A DNA stretch of 64,000 bases, taken from contig NZ_JALLPL010000001.1 in the NCBI RefSeq assembly GCF_023276355.1, forward strand, positions 2,468,275-2,532,274. Reading direction: 5' to 3'. The stretch comes from Haloplanus sp. XH21 (GTDB taxonomy: Archaea; Halobacteriota; Halobacteria; Halobacteriales; Haloferacaceae). This document shows positions 18,582-27,166 of the stretch, one piece after another. The notes under the pieces were generated by a model, which had not been told where the DNA came from, did no database searches, and worked only from the letters and a program-made list of their open reading frames with translations. The number at the start of each line of letters is the position of its first letter. The stretch's first letter is position 1. A program made the translations under genes and the position numbers.

Positions 18582-20558
18582 TCAGTCGTCTGCGGGGGTC
18601 GCGCCGCCGGACTCCTCTTCGTACTGCTGTTTCGTGAGCGTGAGTTTCCCGCCCGCGGCGAGGATTTCGCGCTCGCGCTCGGAGGCGTCGAAGGCGGCCG
18701 TCGCCTCCCAGTCGCCGTTGACGCGGATGGTGAACTCCTCGGCGCCGGCCGCGACGGCCTCGGCGACATCGTCGACGACTTCGATGTCGTCGCCTTCCTC
18801 GATGCGGTCGTAGGTCTCCTCGTCGATGACCAGCGGCAGGAGACCGAAGTTGTAGAGGTTCGCCTTGTGGATGCGGGCGAAGGACTGCGCGAGAACGGCC
18901 TCGACGCCGAGATACATCGGGCACATCGCGGCGTGTTCACGCGAGGAGCCCTGACCGTAGTTCTCGCCGGCCACGAGGACGCTGCGCTCCGTCTCCTTGG
19001 CGCGGTCGGCGAAGGACTCGTCGACGCGGGAGAGGGTGAACTCGGACAGTTTGTCGATGTTCGACCGGTATTTCAGGATGTCCGAGGTGGCCGGGATGAT
19101 GTGGTCGGTCGTGATGTTGTCGCCCATCTTCAGGAGCGTCTCGCCGCCGACATCGGCGCCGAGGGGATCCTTGAGAGGGACATCACCGATGTTCGGGCCC
19201 TTGATGAGTTCGTCGTCGACTGCGTTCTCGGGTTCGATGATGTCGGCCTTGGAGCCGTCGTAGCGGTCGGGGAGTTCGACACCCGGCGGTTCCAGGTCGC
19301 CGAGTTCCGCGGCCAGGTCACGCGGGTCGACGATCTCGCCCGCGAGCGCTGCGGCGGCGGCTACCTGCGGCGAGCAGAGGTAGACGGAGTCGTTCTCGAT
19401 GCCGGAGCGACCCTCGAAGTTGCGGTTGAAGGTTCGCAGCGAGACGGAGTCGGAGGCGGGGACGTGGCCGATGCCGATGCAGGGGCCACACGTCGACTCG
19501 GAGACGTTGACGCCGGCGGCCATCATCTCGGCGGTCCAGCCCTCGCGAGCGAGGAGTTCGCCGGCCTGTTTCGAGCCGGGCGCGACGATCATTTCGAGAT
19601 CCTTCTTGATCTCGCGTCCCTCGACCATCTTCGCGGCGGGGAGAATGTCCTCGTAGCCGCCGTTGGTACAGGAACCGATGATGACCTGTTCGACGTTTTC
19701 GCCGGCGACTTCGCGAACGGGCACGACGTTGTCCGGCATCGACGGCGCGGAGATGAGCGGTTCGAGGTCGGAGAGGTCGACGACGATTTCGTCGGCGTAC
19801 TCGGCGTCCTCGTCCGGCGACAGGTCGACGAACTCGTCGCCGCGGCCCTGCCGGTCGAGATACTCCTTCGTGCGCTCGTCGGTTGGGAAGATGGAGGTGG
19901 TCGCACCGAGCTCCGTCCCCATGTTCGTGATGGTGGTGCGTTCGGGAACGGAGAGGCTCTCGACGCCCGGCCCCGTGTACTCGAACACCTTGCCGACGCC
20001 ACCCTTCACGGAGAGGCGGCGGAGCATCTCGAGGATGACGTCCTTCGCGGAGGCCCAGTCGGGGAGTTCGCCCTCCAGACGGACGTTGACGACTTCCGGC
20101 ATCTCGACGAAGTAAGGGCCGCCGCCCATCGCGACGGCGACGTCGAGGCCACCCGCCCCGATGGCGAGTTCGCCAAGGCCACCCGGCGTCGGCGTGTGGG
20201 AGTCCGAGCCGAGCATCGTCTTGCCCGGCGCGGCGAAGTTCTCCTTGTGGACGTTGTGGCAGATGCCGTTGCCGGGGCGGGAGAAGTACGCGCCGTAGGT
20301 GCCCGCGGCCGAGCGGAGGAACCGGTGGTCGTCGGTGTTCTTGAAGTCGAACTGGTAGGTCTGGTGGTCACAGTACTGGGCGGCGAGTTCGGTCTGGACC
20401 TCGTCGAGTTCGAGCGCCTCGAACTGCAGCCACACCATCGTCCCCGTCGTGTCCTGTGTCAGCACCTGGTCGATCTCGATCCCGATCTCCTCGCCGGGAT
20501 CGAGTTCGCCCTCGACGAGGTGGTCGTCGAGGATCTTTTCCGTGAGCGTCTGTCCCAT
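18582..20558 (-). CDS. acn: aconitate hydratase (paralogue 2)
   Basis: 658 residues. Same domain order as paralogue 1, with cluster cysteines in GSCTNG and TCGPCIG, LGSDSHTPTPGGLG and GENYGQGSSREHAA. Differences from paralogue 1 are spread through the protein (for example HNVHKENFAAPGKT against HQVHKENFTAPGKT), so this is an old duplication, not a recent copy. Divergent from the dUTPase-family gene. The two aconitases may be differently regulated, or one may serve a related substrate such as methylaconitate or homoaconitate. Confidence 0.93.
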   Translation of the reverse strand: MGQTLTEKILDDHLVEGELDPGEEIGIEIDQVLTQDTTGTMVWLQFEALELDEVQTELAAQYCDHQTYQFDFKNTDDHRFLRSAAGTYGAYFSRPGNGICHNVHKENFAAPGKTMLGSDSHTPTPGGLGELAIGAGGLDVAVAMGGGPYFVEMPEVVNVRLEGELPDWASAKDVILEMLRRLSVKGGVGKVFEYTGPGVESLSVPERTTITNMGTELGATTSIFPTDERTKEYLDRQGRGDEFVDLSPDEDAEYADEIVVDLSDLEPLISAPSMPDNVVPVREVAGENVEQVIIGSCTNGGYEDILPAAKMVEGREIKKDLEMIVAPGSKQAGELLAREGWTAEMMAAGVNVSESTCGPCIGIGHVPASDSVSLRTFNRNFEGRSGIENDSVYLCSPQVAAAAALAGEIVDPRDLAAELGDLEPPGVELPDRYDGSKADIIEPENAVDDELIKGPNIGDVPLKDPLGADVGGETLLKMGDNITTDHIIPATSDILKYRSNIDKLSEFTLSRVDESFADRAKETERSVLVAGENYGQGSSREHAAMCPMYLGVEAVLAQSFARIHKANLYNFGLLPLVIDEETYDRIEEGDDIEVVDDVAEAVAAGAEEFTIRVNGDWEATAAFDASEREREILAAGGKLTLTKQQYEEESGGATPADD

Positions 20559-20723
20559 AACGTCCGGTCATCGCTCGCCGACGGACATAAATCCCGTGCC
20601 TTTGGCGATGCGCTGGTGAATCAGTATCGGCGTCTGTCGGCGTCTTGGGCCGTCTCCTCGGCATTCACGTCACATCGGAATAACGACCGTCACGGTTTTG
20701 TGAGCCGCTGGCGAGTGGCGGAT

Positions 20724-21188
20724 ATGTTCCGTTCCGGACCGTTCGTCGCCGACCATCTCTCTCCGACTACCGCCGACCAGGTACAGCCGAACGGCGTCGA
20801 CTTGACCGCCGACGCGGTGTTCGAAATCACCGAGCGCGGCCGGATCGGCCGCGACGACAAGCGAATCGGTGACCGCGAAGAAATCCAGCCCGACGGCGAC
20901 GCCTACGTCCTCGACCCCGGCGGCTACGTCCTGCGATACGGCGAAACCGTCCACATCCCCGAGGGGCACGTCGGCTTCGTCTACCCCCGGTCGTCGCTCA
21001 TGCGCAACGGCTGCATGCTCCACACCGCCGTCTGGGACGCCGGCTACGAGGGCCGCGGCGAGGGACTGCTGGTCGTCCACCACCCCGTGGAGATCGAACC
21101 GGATGCGCGGGTGGCGCAGTTGGTCTTCGCGGAAGCCGATCACGAGGGGACGTACGACGGGAGTTATCAGGGGGAGAACGTGGAGTAG
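20724..21188 (+). CDS. dUTPase / dCTP deaminase family protein
   Basis: 154 residues from the ATG at 20724; the frame is open far upstream but opposite the aconitase gene. Motifs: NGVDLTAD (uridine/magnesium region), YPRSSLMRNG (PRSS phosphate loop) and HTAVWDAGYEGRGEG with the Glu expected at the catalytic position. These are shared by dCTP deaminases and trimeric dUTPases. The protein keeps dUTP out of DNA and supplies dUMP. Whether it deaminates dCTP, hydrolyses dUTP or does both cannot be decided by eye. Confidence 0.8.
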   Translation: MFRSGPFVADHLSPTTADQVQPNGVDLTADAVFEITERGRIGRDDKRIGDREEIQPDGDAYVLDPGGYVLRYGETVHIPEGHVGFVYPRSSLMRNGCMLHTAVWDAGYEGRGEGLLVVHHPVEIEPDARVAQLVFAEADHEGTYDGSYQGENVE

Positions 21189-21197
21189 GGAGAAGTT

Positions 21198-21216
21198 GGA
21201 CCGGGAGGGAGTCGAA
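21198..21216. repeat. partial copy of a tRNA 3' end (possible vestigial att site)
   Basis: CCGGGAGGGAGTCGAAC at about 21200-21216 repeats, with one mismatch, the acceptor/T-arm part of the tRNA-Lys gene (21308-21324). It is not followed by a tRNA body. Such 3'-end copies are typical of integrase attachment duplications. The 87 bp between the copies hold no gene. Confidence 0.55.
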
Positions 21217-21303
21217 CAACGCGAACGCCTCGCTACCGCTCGGCGGTCTCTCGTTCAACTCCTCCGTAACCGCTTCGCTCGTCACGTTCGTTCCTCGCAG
21301 AAG

Positions 21304-21414
21304 CGGGCCGGGAGGGAGTTGAACCCCCGACCGTCTGGTAACTTCCGCAACCTCCCGCTTGCGTGGGCGGCCACGTTAAAAGCCAGACGCTCTGCCTGAC
21401 TGAGCTACCGGCCC
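21304..21414 (-). tRNA. tRNA-Lys (anticodon UUU) with 37-nt intron
   Basis: Minus-strand acceptor stem GGGCCGG pairs with CCGGCCC; discriminator G at 21304. The anticodon stem TCTGG/CCAGA frames loop C-T-TTT-A-A, giving anticodon UUU. After position 37 (21377) an intron of 37 nt (21340-21376) interrupts the loop, the canonical 37/38 site of archaeal tRNA introns removed by the bulge-helix-bulge endonuclease. T-arm GGGGG-TTCAACT-CCCTC. CCA not encoded. Confidence 0.93.
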
Positions 21415-21543
21415 TCGTATGAAGGTTGTCGGCAGGGTAATAAACAGTTACGATGAGTTCGCTGGCGGGCCAGCAATCGATACATCAATATTACCACACT
21501 AGCAGGATTTATCACCCTACTGTGGCATTCGTCGACGAGGGGT

Positions 21544-23088
21544 ATGACGGGGATTACGTTACATGCATTCGGGGAGGGACCCAACCGCCAGCTAAATCAG
21601 CTCCGAGAGGATATTTTAGAGATCGCGAAAACGACAGGTATCGAGACTCGGGAGTGGGATCTCACCAACGATGCCCGCCGAGCCTCCCTGTTCGAACAGT
21701 TTTTCGAATCACGTCTAGAATCATTTTCGGACACGGGACGGCGAGACATCAAGCCCGAACTCGTCGTCGAAGATGACGGGGCAACACACTACGACCTCGA
21801 CGGGAGCATGATGCTTTCGATAGATGGCGACCCAGTCGCCTACTCGTCGTGGGATCAGTTTTATCTCGAACCGGTGTTCGCAGGACTTGACCCGATATTA
21901 CCGAGTCTGGCGTACGACGCACTTCAGCGTCTCGGCTCACGGTGTCTCGACATGTATCGTACCCGTATCGGTGAAGAATCGAAATTGTATGATGTCGTAC
22001 TCACGTCACACGGGACGGTCGACCAAGAGCGTCTCAGCCCCGATGAGCAGGCCAACTTCGACGCGTTCGTCGAGGATCACACTGTCGTCGTGATAACGGG
22101 ATGGAACCTACACGATCAAGGCACAGAGATACATACGACATACGACCCTGACGCAATCATAACCGAAGGCGGGACGATACTACGTACGAGAGAGGATAGT
22201 GGGGAGTCACTTTCCTACGGGCGCCAGGCGCTCTACGGAGACCAAGAAAGGCACTTGGCCGCGAAAGGAACGGCGGCAGTGTTGGATCAGGCAGTTCGTA
22301 TCTTACCACAGAGTCCCGTCTTCTTTTCGCAGGGAAATGAGGTCAGCTCCTGTGTCTATATCAACCCGCCACGACCACTCATTCATGACGAACTCGAAGA
22401 ACAAATGTCGGATGAGATGGGGATCGACAACTTCCGTCGTCACTTCGAACGGAAGTGTTCGGGGAAATTCGACATCGAAACGGACTCTACAGCGAAAAAC
22501 CGGGGGCGGTTCGAAAATACGCCTGAGGCAAAGTACATCTTTGAGAAGGTACAGGCTGCACAACGGACGTTCCGACCGTATCAGATTACTGAGATGAATG
22601 AGGAGTGGATCTGGTTCGACCTCTGCTCTCGCGACGTGTATCTGACCAACGAGTACGAGCCGTTGCTCGATGCTGAGCAAGGTCCACCACACTTCATCAC
22701 CAGCATCAGTTTGGAGGCCAGAGAGCAAGTGAACGAGGCGACGGCCAGACGGATCGTCCCGCAGACCGACCACTGCATCGACATCTTCGCTCAGCGGAAA
22801 GCAGACTGTTTTGACGAACGTCTGTTCGAAGCCGTGGATATCGACATTAAATCAGACAACATCATCTATCTCTCGAAAGGAACGGCGTCGGATATCGATC
22901 TCATCACGCGGATTGGGGAGCGTGCTGACAAGCACGGAACGACATTCCGAGCACACGCAGACCGTGACGCCCCTCGCCGCCTTCGGCGAAACGACTACGT
23001 TCGAACGTGGGATGTCGATTCCCCTACCAGAATTCTGTCAGAGCTACAGAAAGACGAAATGAACTGGGATCTGGTCGCTAGTCTGTGA
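21544..23088 (+). CDS. A+T-rich orphan gene of unknown function next to tRNA-Lys
   Basis: 514 residues. I do not recognise the family. The base composition is visibly poorer in G+C than all neighbours and codon choice is less biased, a sign of horizontal transfer. Predicted soluble alpha/beta protein; no signal peptide, no membrane segment. Three Cys-containing segments (RCLDMYRTR, VSSCVYINPP, FDLCSRDVYL) and acidic stretches such as LVVEDDGATHYDLDGSMML could be nuclease-like but no PD-(D/E)XK or HNH can be asserted. Preceded by tRNA-Lys and a vestigial tRNA 3' copy, which suggests cargo left by an integrated element. Its stop is 3 bp from the convergent gene's stop. Confidence 0.75.
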   Translation: MTGITLHAFGEGPNRQLNQLREDILEIAKTTGIETREWDLTNDARRASLFEQFFESRLESFSDTGRRDIKPELVVEDDGATHYDLDGSMMLSIDGDPVAYSSWDQFYLEPVFAGLDPILPSLAYDALQRLGSRCLDMYRTRIGEESKLYDVVLTSHGTVDQERLSPDEQANFDAFVEDHTVVVITGWNLHDQGTEIHTTYDPDAIITEGGTILRTREDSGESLSYGRQALYGDQERHLAAKGTAAVLDQAVRILPQSPVFFSQGNEVSSCVYINPPRPLIHDELEEQMSDEMGIDNFRRHFERKCSGKFDIETDSTAKNRGRFENTPEAKYIFEKVQAAQRTFRPYQITEMNEEWIWFDLCSRDVYLTNEYEPLLDAEQGPPHFITSISLEAREQVNEATARRIVPQTDHCIDIFAQRKADCFDERLFEAVDIDIKSDNIIYLSKGTASDIDLITRIGERADKHGTTFRAHADRDAPRRLRRNDYVRTWDVDSPTRILSELQKDEMNWDLVASL

Positions 23089-23091
23089 CGG

Positions 23092-23763
23092 TCACGCGTC
23101 CAAAAAGTCCTCGAGCGCCGCCGCCAACAGATCATCCGGATCGGTGTTCTCGATGGACGCCCGGCGGCGGAGTTCGATGTACTGCGCGGGTGGCAGCGTC
23201 ACCGACATCTCGCCGAAGGTGTGGCCGCGTTCGGCGAGGGCGTCTTCGACGGTGGTGCCGTCGCCCACCTCGCTGGCGAGGCGACGAATCTCGCGCACCG
23301 TGAGGTCGTGTTCGAGCGTCGCCCACGCCAGCGCGTAGCGGTCGTCGCCCGAGACGCGCGCGATGTGTTTCGCCGCCGTCGGCGCGATGGTGCCGCGGGC
23401 GACGTGCCGGCGAATCGCCTGCGGCAAGTCGTGGACCCGCGCCCACTTCCGGATGAAGGCGACGGAGACGTCGCCGCCGGCGCGTTCGGCCGCTGCTTTG
23501 TACGACCCGACGCCCCGAACGAGGGCGGCACACGCCGCCGCGCCCCGGAGCATGTAGACGTGGTCCTCGGAGCCGACGGTGTTCTCCGCAAAGGAGCGCA
23601 CCGTCTCGGCCGCGAGCTGGACGCTCTCGGGGTCGTCCGGGTCGAAGCCGACGGCTTCGTCCGCCCGTTCACCCGTCACCGCCGGGTCGGCGCGGACGAC
23701 GGGTTCGCCGACCGGTGACTCTCGGTCGGCGGGACGGCCGTCCGAACCAGACTCGTCGCTCAT
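23092..23763 (-). CDS. ParB/HTH-like haloarchaeal protein (possibly DUF7119)
   Basis: 223 residues. Acidic disordered N-terminus (about 1-45), then a helical domain in which SYKAAAERAGGDVSVAFIRKWARVHDLPQAIRRHVARGTIAPTAAKHIARV resembles the helix-turn-helix region of ParB/Spo0J proteins, then a short helical C-terminus ending DDLLAAALEDFLDA. No CTPase-type ParB motif (GERRWRA) seen. Likely DNA-binding; target unknown. Confidence 0.72.
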   Translation of the reverse strand: MSDESGSDGRPADRESPVGEPVVRADPAVTGERADEAVGFDPDDPESVQLAAETVRSFAENTVGSEDHVYMLRGAAACAALVRGVGSYKAAAERAGGDVSVAFIRKWARVHDLPQAIRRHVARGTIAPTAAKHIARVSGDDRYALAWATLEHDLTVREIRRLASEVGDGTTVEDALAERGHTFGEMSVTLPPAQYIELRRRASIENTDPDDLLAAALEDFLDA

Positions 23764-23849
23764 TACGGCCCGGTACGTGGAGGAGCGTCAAAAGGGTGTC
23801 TCGTGCGTGCATGACAGCGATCGAACCGGACGACGGCACTGAGATTTAT

Positions 23850-24662
23850 TCACACGCGACGGATCGTCACGTCGATCCGGGCACCGACGGCGAAGTCGTG
23901 ACCGGGACAGACGAGTTTCACACCGGTGGCGTCGCGAGTGGCGAAAAGCGAGAGGCCACGGACGGGCGTGCCGTTCGCCCGGAGTTCGATCGGATCCCAC
24001 GCCACGACGCCACCGTCGGCGACGCCGACACGCGTCCCGGCGACGGAAACGGGGCCGTCGATAGCGGGGAGAACGCCCCCACCGTCGTAGTGGGGACAGC
24101 CGCCATCGAGGACGAGGTTCGGGCCTGCGGCGACGCCCGCCCACGCACCGGGATTCGGATGGCTCGGTTCGTCGAGAACGACGAACGTCTCGCCTACCTC
24201 GCGGACGACACCGGTGCCGTCCCATGATAGCGGGCGCACGTCGACGGCGACCTCGACGGGCAGCGATCCGGTGGCTCGATAGGGGTTCGCGTCCGGCGAT
24301 CGAAAGCCGAGGTGGACGTGGTGATCGACCCAGGGTGCGAAAAACCCCGAGCGGACCAGTTCGCCGAGCGGCTCACCGACGCCGACCACATCGCCGGGCG
24401 CAACGTCGGGGTCGACGTGGAGGATCCGGGCGACGTGCGCGCCGGCGTCGATCAGGATGAGGTGGTCCGTGTCGGCGGCGTACGGTCGCGGCGGCGCACG
24501 CACGCGCCGAACGTCGAGTACCTCGCCGGCGACGGGGGCGACGGCGCGGTCGGTCTCGGGATAGAGATCGATCGCACGGCCGCAGTCGTGGGCGGGGTAC
24601 GGGGAGTTGTACCGGGAGAAGCGCCGGAACTGCGAGAGCACCGCCGCCGGGACCGTGACCAT
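23850..24662 (-). CDS. M23-like (duplicated hybrid motif) protein
   Basis: 270 residues. The N-terminal 110 residues show the order of metal ligands of the M23/LytM fold: HDCGRAIDLYPE and later HHVHLGF (HxH), with the beta-rich VAPVAGEVLDVR...GDVVGVGEPLGELV typical of duplicated hybrid motifs. Archaea lack murein, so peptidoglycan cleavage is unlikely; the domain may be a carrier or a different peptidase. The C-terminal half is beta-rich and specific to haloarchaea. Divergent from pyrC, with a class B repeat element in the shared upstream region. Confidence 0.68.
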   Translation of the reverse strand: MVTVPAAVLSQFRRFSRYNSPYPAHDCGRAIDLYPETDRAVAPVAGEVLDVRRVRAPPRPYAADTDHLILIDAGAHVARILHVDPDVAPGDVVGVGEPLGELVRSGFFAPWVDHHVHLGFRSPDANPYRATGSLPVEVAVDVRPLSWDGTGVVREVGETFVVLDEPSHPNPGAWAGVAAGPNLVLDGGCPHYDGGGVLPAIDGPVSVAGTRVGVADGGVVAWDPIELRANGTPVRGLSLFATRDATGVKLVCPGHDFAVGARIDVTIRRV

Positions 24663-24687
24663 ACCCGGTCGTTCGGCCGGAGCGGCT

Positions 24688-24768
24688 TATACTGCCGGCT
24701 GTAAGTCCGTGGAACGCTTCGGCACGCTGGGATGCCGAATCGGCCGTACAGTTACAGCCGATGGTAAT
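24688..24768. repeat. two-armed palindromic element, copy 7 (class B)
   Basis: Left arm TATACTGCCGGCTGTAAGTC; right arm CAGTTACAGCCGATGGTA. Inner segment contains CTTCGGCA/TGCCGAAT with a CGCTGGGA loop, the loop motif also found in class A copies at 31625 and 46595. This copy, unlike the others, lies between two divergent start codons (24662 minus, 24828 plus). Confidence 0.85.
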
Positions 24769-24827
24769 ATACTCGCCCCCGCGAGGGGGAACGGGACACT
24801 TACGACGCGCAAGCCCGCAGATGACGT

Positions 24828-26126
24828 ATGCTCGTCAGGAACGCGACGCTGGCCGACGGTCGGGTGCGTGATGTCCGGATCGACGGGGAACGCATCGCCG
24901 CCGTCGGAACCGACCTCGCCGTCGACGGCCGCACGGTCAACGCCCGGGAACGCCTCCTGTTGCCCGGCGCCATCGACGTTCACACCCACTTCCGAGAGCC
25001 GGGGGCATCGCACAAGGAGACGTGGGAGACGGGATCACGAAGCGCCGCGGCGGGCGGCGTGACGACCGTCGTCGATCAGCCGAACACCGACCCGCCGACG
25101 ACGACCGGCGCGGCCTACGGCCGGAAGGAACGCCTCGCCGAAGCGTCGGTCATCGACTACGGCATCAACGGCGGCGTCACCGCCGACTGGGACCCGGAGG
25201 CGCTGTTCGACCGGCCTCTCTTCGCGCTGGGCGAGGTGTTCCTTGCCGACTCCACGGGCGACATGGGCATCGACGGTGACCTGTTCGAGGACGCCGTCGC
25301 CCGGGCGACGGAGAAGGGCGTCGCGGTAACCGTCCACGCGGAGGACGCCACACGGTTCGATTCGAGCGTTCGCGAGTCGGGGCGCGGCGGTGGAACGGGC
25401 GCGGAGGCGGACGCGGACGCCTGGAGTGCGTACCGCACGGCGGAGGCGGAGATTGCGGCGGTCGAGCGCGCCGTCGAAACCGGGGCTGATCTGGACGCGC
25501 GTCTCCACATCGCCCACACGAGCACGCCCGAAGCGGTCGACATCGTGGCTGATGCGCCCGACACGGTGACCTGCGAAGTGACCCCTCACCACCTCCTGCT
25601 CTCGCGGGCGGACCTCGACGAGTTGGGCACATTCGGGCGGATGAACCCGCCGCTCCGGAGCGAGAAACGGCGAACCGCGCTCTACGACCGCGTGATCGAC
25701 GGCGCGGTCGACATGATCGCGACGGACCACGCCCCCCACACGCGCTCGGAGAAGGAGACGACGCTCTGGGACGCACCCAGCGGCGTCCCCGGCGTCGAGA
25801 CCATGGTGCCCCTCCTGCTGGCCGAGACGCGGTCCGGCCCGTTGACGGTCGAACGCGTGCGGGAACTGACGGCGTCGGCGCCCGCCGACGCCTTCGACCT
25901 CGACCGGAAAGGCCGGATCGAGGAGGGGATGCACGCCGACCTCGCCCTCTACGACCTAGAACAGACCCGTGCGGTCGAGGAGTCGCTCCTGCATTCGAAA
26001 TGCGGGTGGACGCCGTTCGCGGGGCGGGACGGCGTTTTCCCGGAGTGGACGATGGGACGGGGCGAGCGCGTCTACGACGGTGGGATGGATGCGGTTCGCG
26101 AGGTCGACGGCGAGAACGTGCGCTAG
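24828..26126 (+). CDS. pyrC: dihydroorotase
   Basis: 432 residues. Cyclises N-carbamoyl-aspartate to dihydroorotate in pyrimidine synthesis. Metal ligands: HTHFREPG (residues 52-59, HxH), HAED, HIAHTST and ATDHAPHT. PHHLLLS and GRMNPPLRS are substrate-side landmarks. At the position where the family carries the carboxylated bridging Lys (GLKLYLNE in animal CAD), this protein reads ALGEVFLAD, that is Glu136. A Glu carboxylate could bridge the metals. It overlaps the convergent DUF5806-type gene by 4 bp. Confidence 0.9.
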   Translation: MLVRNATLADGRVRDVRIDGERIAAVGTDLAVDGRTVNARERLLLPGAIDVHTHFREPGASHKETWETGSRSAAAGGVTTVVDQPNTDPPTTTGAAYGRKERLAEASVIDYGINGGVTADWDPEALFDRPLFALGEVFLADSTGDMGIDGDLFEDAVARATEKGVAVTVHAEDATRFDSSVRESGRGGGTGAEADADAWSAYRTAEAEIAAVERAVETGADLDARLHIAHTSTPEAVDIVADAPDTVTCEVTPHHLLLSRADLDELGTFGRMNPPLRSEKRRTALYDRVIDGAVDMIATDHAPHTRSEKETTLWDAPSGVPGVETMVPLLLAETRSGPLTVERVRELTASAPADAFDLDRKGRIEEGMHADLALYDLEQTRAVEESLLHSKCGWTPFAGRDGVFPEWTMGRGERVYDGGMDAVREVDGENVR

Positions 26127-26692
26127 TCGGCGTCCGCGTCCAGGTCGTCGCGGAGTTCCTCGCTGGACTCGCGGACCTCGCGCATGACCTCGGAGACGCG
26201 GTCCTCGGCGTCGAGTTCCTCGGCGACCGAGAGGTCGACACCCTCGACTTCGAGGAGGAACTTCGCGGTTTCGGTCACTTCGTACATCATCTCGTCGAGT
26301 TCCTCGGCGGTGAAGAAGCCGGACATTGCGCCGTAGAGGAACGTTGCCCCGGCTTTCTGCACCTTCTCCTCGAAGGCGGAGCGGGCCTGGTTGACCGCCT
26401 GCGGCGAGTAGGTGTCGGTCATGAAGGGGACGAGTCGGGGCAGGTTCTCGCCGATCTTGGTCATCTCGACCCCCGTCTCGGTGCGGAAGTCGACACAGAG
26501 GCGGGCGATGGCCCACTCGCGGGCCGTGATGTAGGTGCGGTCGCGGAGGAAGGAGTTGACGCGGTCGTACGCCGCGCCGTCCATCTTCTTGAACCGCTCG
26601 TATTTGCGCACGTCCGGGGGGACGGCGTCCGACTCGGTGGCCGAGTCCGCGCGATCGGCGCCGTCACCCGAGGCCGTGGAGTCGTCGCTCAT
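26123..26692 (-). CDS. DUF5806-type haloarchaeal protein
   Basis: 189 residues from the ATG at 26690-26692. Acidic, disordered first 35 residues, then a helical domain with KYERFKKMDGAAYDRVNSFLRDRTYITAREWAIARLC and FFTAEELDEMMYEVTETAKFLLEVEGVDLS, matching the haloarchaeal DUF5806 family. The TAREWAIARLC part could be a DNA-binding helix pair. Function unknown. Convergent with pyrC. Confidence 0.78.
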   Translation of the reverse strand: MSDDSTASGDGADRADSATESDAVPPDVRKYERFKKMDGAAYDRVNSFLRDRTYITAREWAIARLCVDFRTETGVEMTKIGENLPRLVPFMTDTYSPQAVNQARSAFEEKVQKAGATFLYGAMSGFFTAEELDEMMYEVTETAKFLLEVEGVDLSVAEELDAEDRVSEVMREVRESSEELRDDLDADAD

Positions 26693-26797
26693 GTCCCGCT
26701 GTTCCGGGCGCCGGTGCAAAAGCGTTCCGTCGGCGTCGGGCGGGCGTCTGACGGCGGCCGCGTACCTTTTTGCCCCGCGCGCCCGACGGCCACGCCA

Positions 26798-27166
26798 ATG
26801 AGACTACTGCTGGGTATCGGCGGGAGCGACGACTCGTTGCGCGCACTCGAGCGCACGGTCGACCGCGCTGCCGAGACGGGCGACGATCTGACGGTCGCGA
26901 TCCTCCAGAATCCGGCGACCGAGACGACGCCCGAGGAGATCGAACGGCGGGCGCAGGCGGTCCTCGACGAGGCGGGCGTGTCGGCAACGATCCGGTATCT
27001 CGACGGCGACCCGCGGAGTCGGCTGGTCGAACTGGCCGAGCAGGAGGGGTTCGACCGGATCGTCCTCGGCGGCGGGGAGACGAGTCCGATGGGCAAGATC
27101 AAACTCGGGAGCATCGCGGAGTTCGTCCTGCTGAACTCCCACGTCTCGGTAACGCTCGTCAGATGA
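26798..27166 (+). CDS. universal stress protein-like, short form
   Basis: 122 residues. UspA fold: LLLGIGGSDDSLRALERTVDRA at the start and the end motif VLGGGETSPMGKIKLGSIAEFVLLNSHVSVTLVR, a variant of the ATP-binding G-x2-G-x9-G(S/T). The middle is shorter than in usual 140-150 residue Usp proteins. The stop overlaps the ATG of the acetyltransferase gene (ATGA), so the two are coupled. Confidence 0.8.
   Translation: MRLLLGIGGSDDSLRALERTVDRAAETGDDLTVAILQNPATETTPEEIERRAQAVLDEAGVSATIRYLDGDPRSRLVELAEQEGFDRIVLGGGETSPMGKIKLGSIAEFVLLNSHVSVTLVR

Noticed and set aside
18867..20723. Plus-strand extension of the dUTPase-family frame through the aconitase gene
   Set aside because: Lies wholly opposite aconitase paralogue 2; the family domain begins at the ATG at 20724.
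21198..21216. Second tRNA gene near tRNA-Lys
   Set aside because: Only the acceptor/T-arm end is present; no D-arm or anticodon arm can be folded.
21436..21470. AACAGTTACGATGAGTTCGC resembling half a palindromic element
   Set aside because: No matching left arm could be found; chance similarity or a decayed half only.
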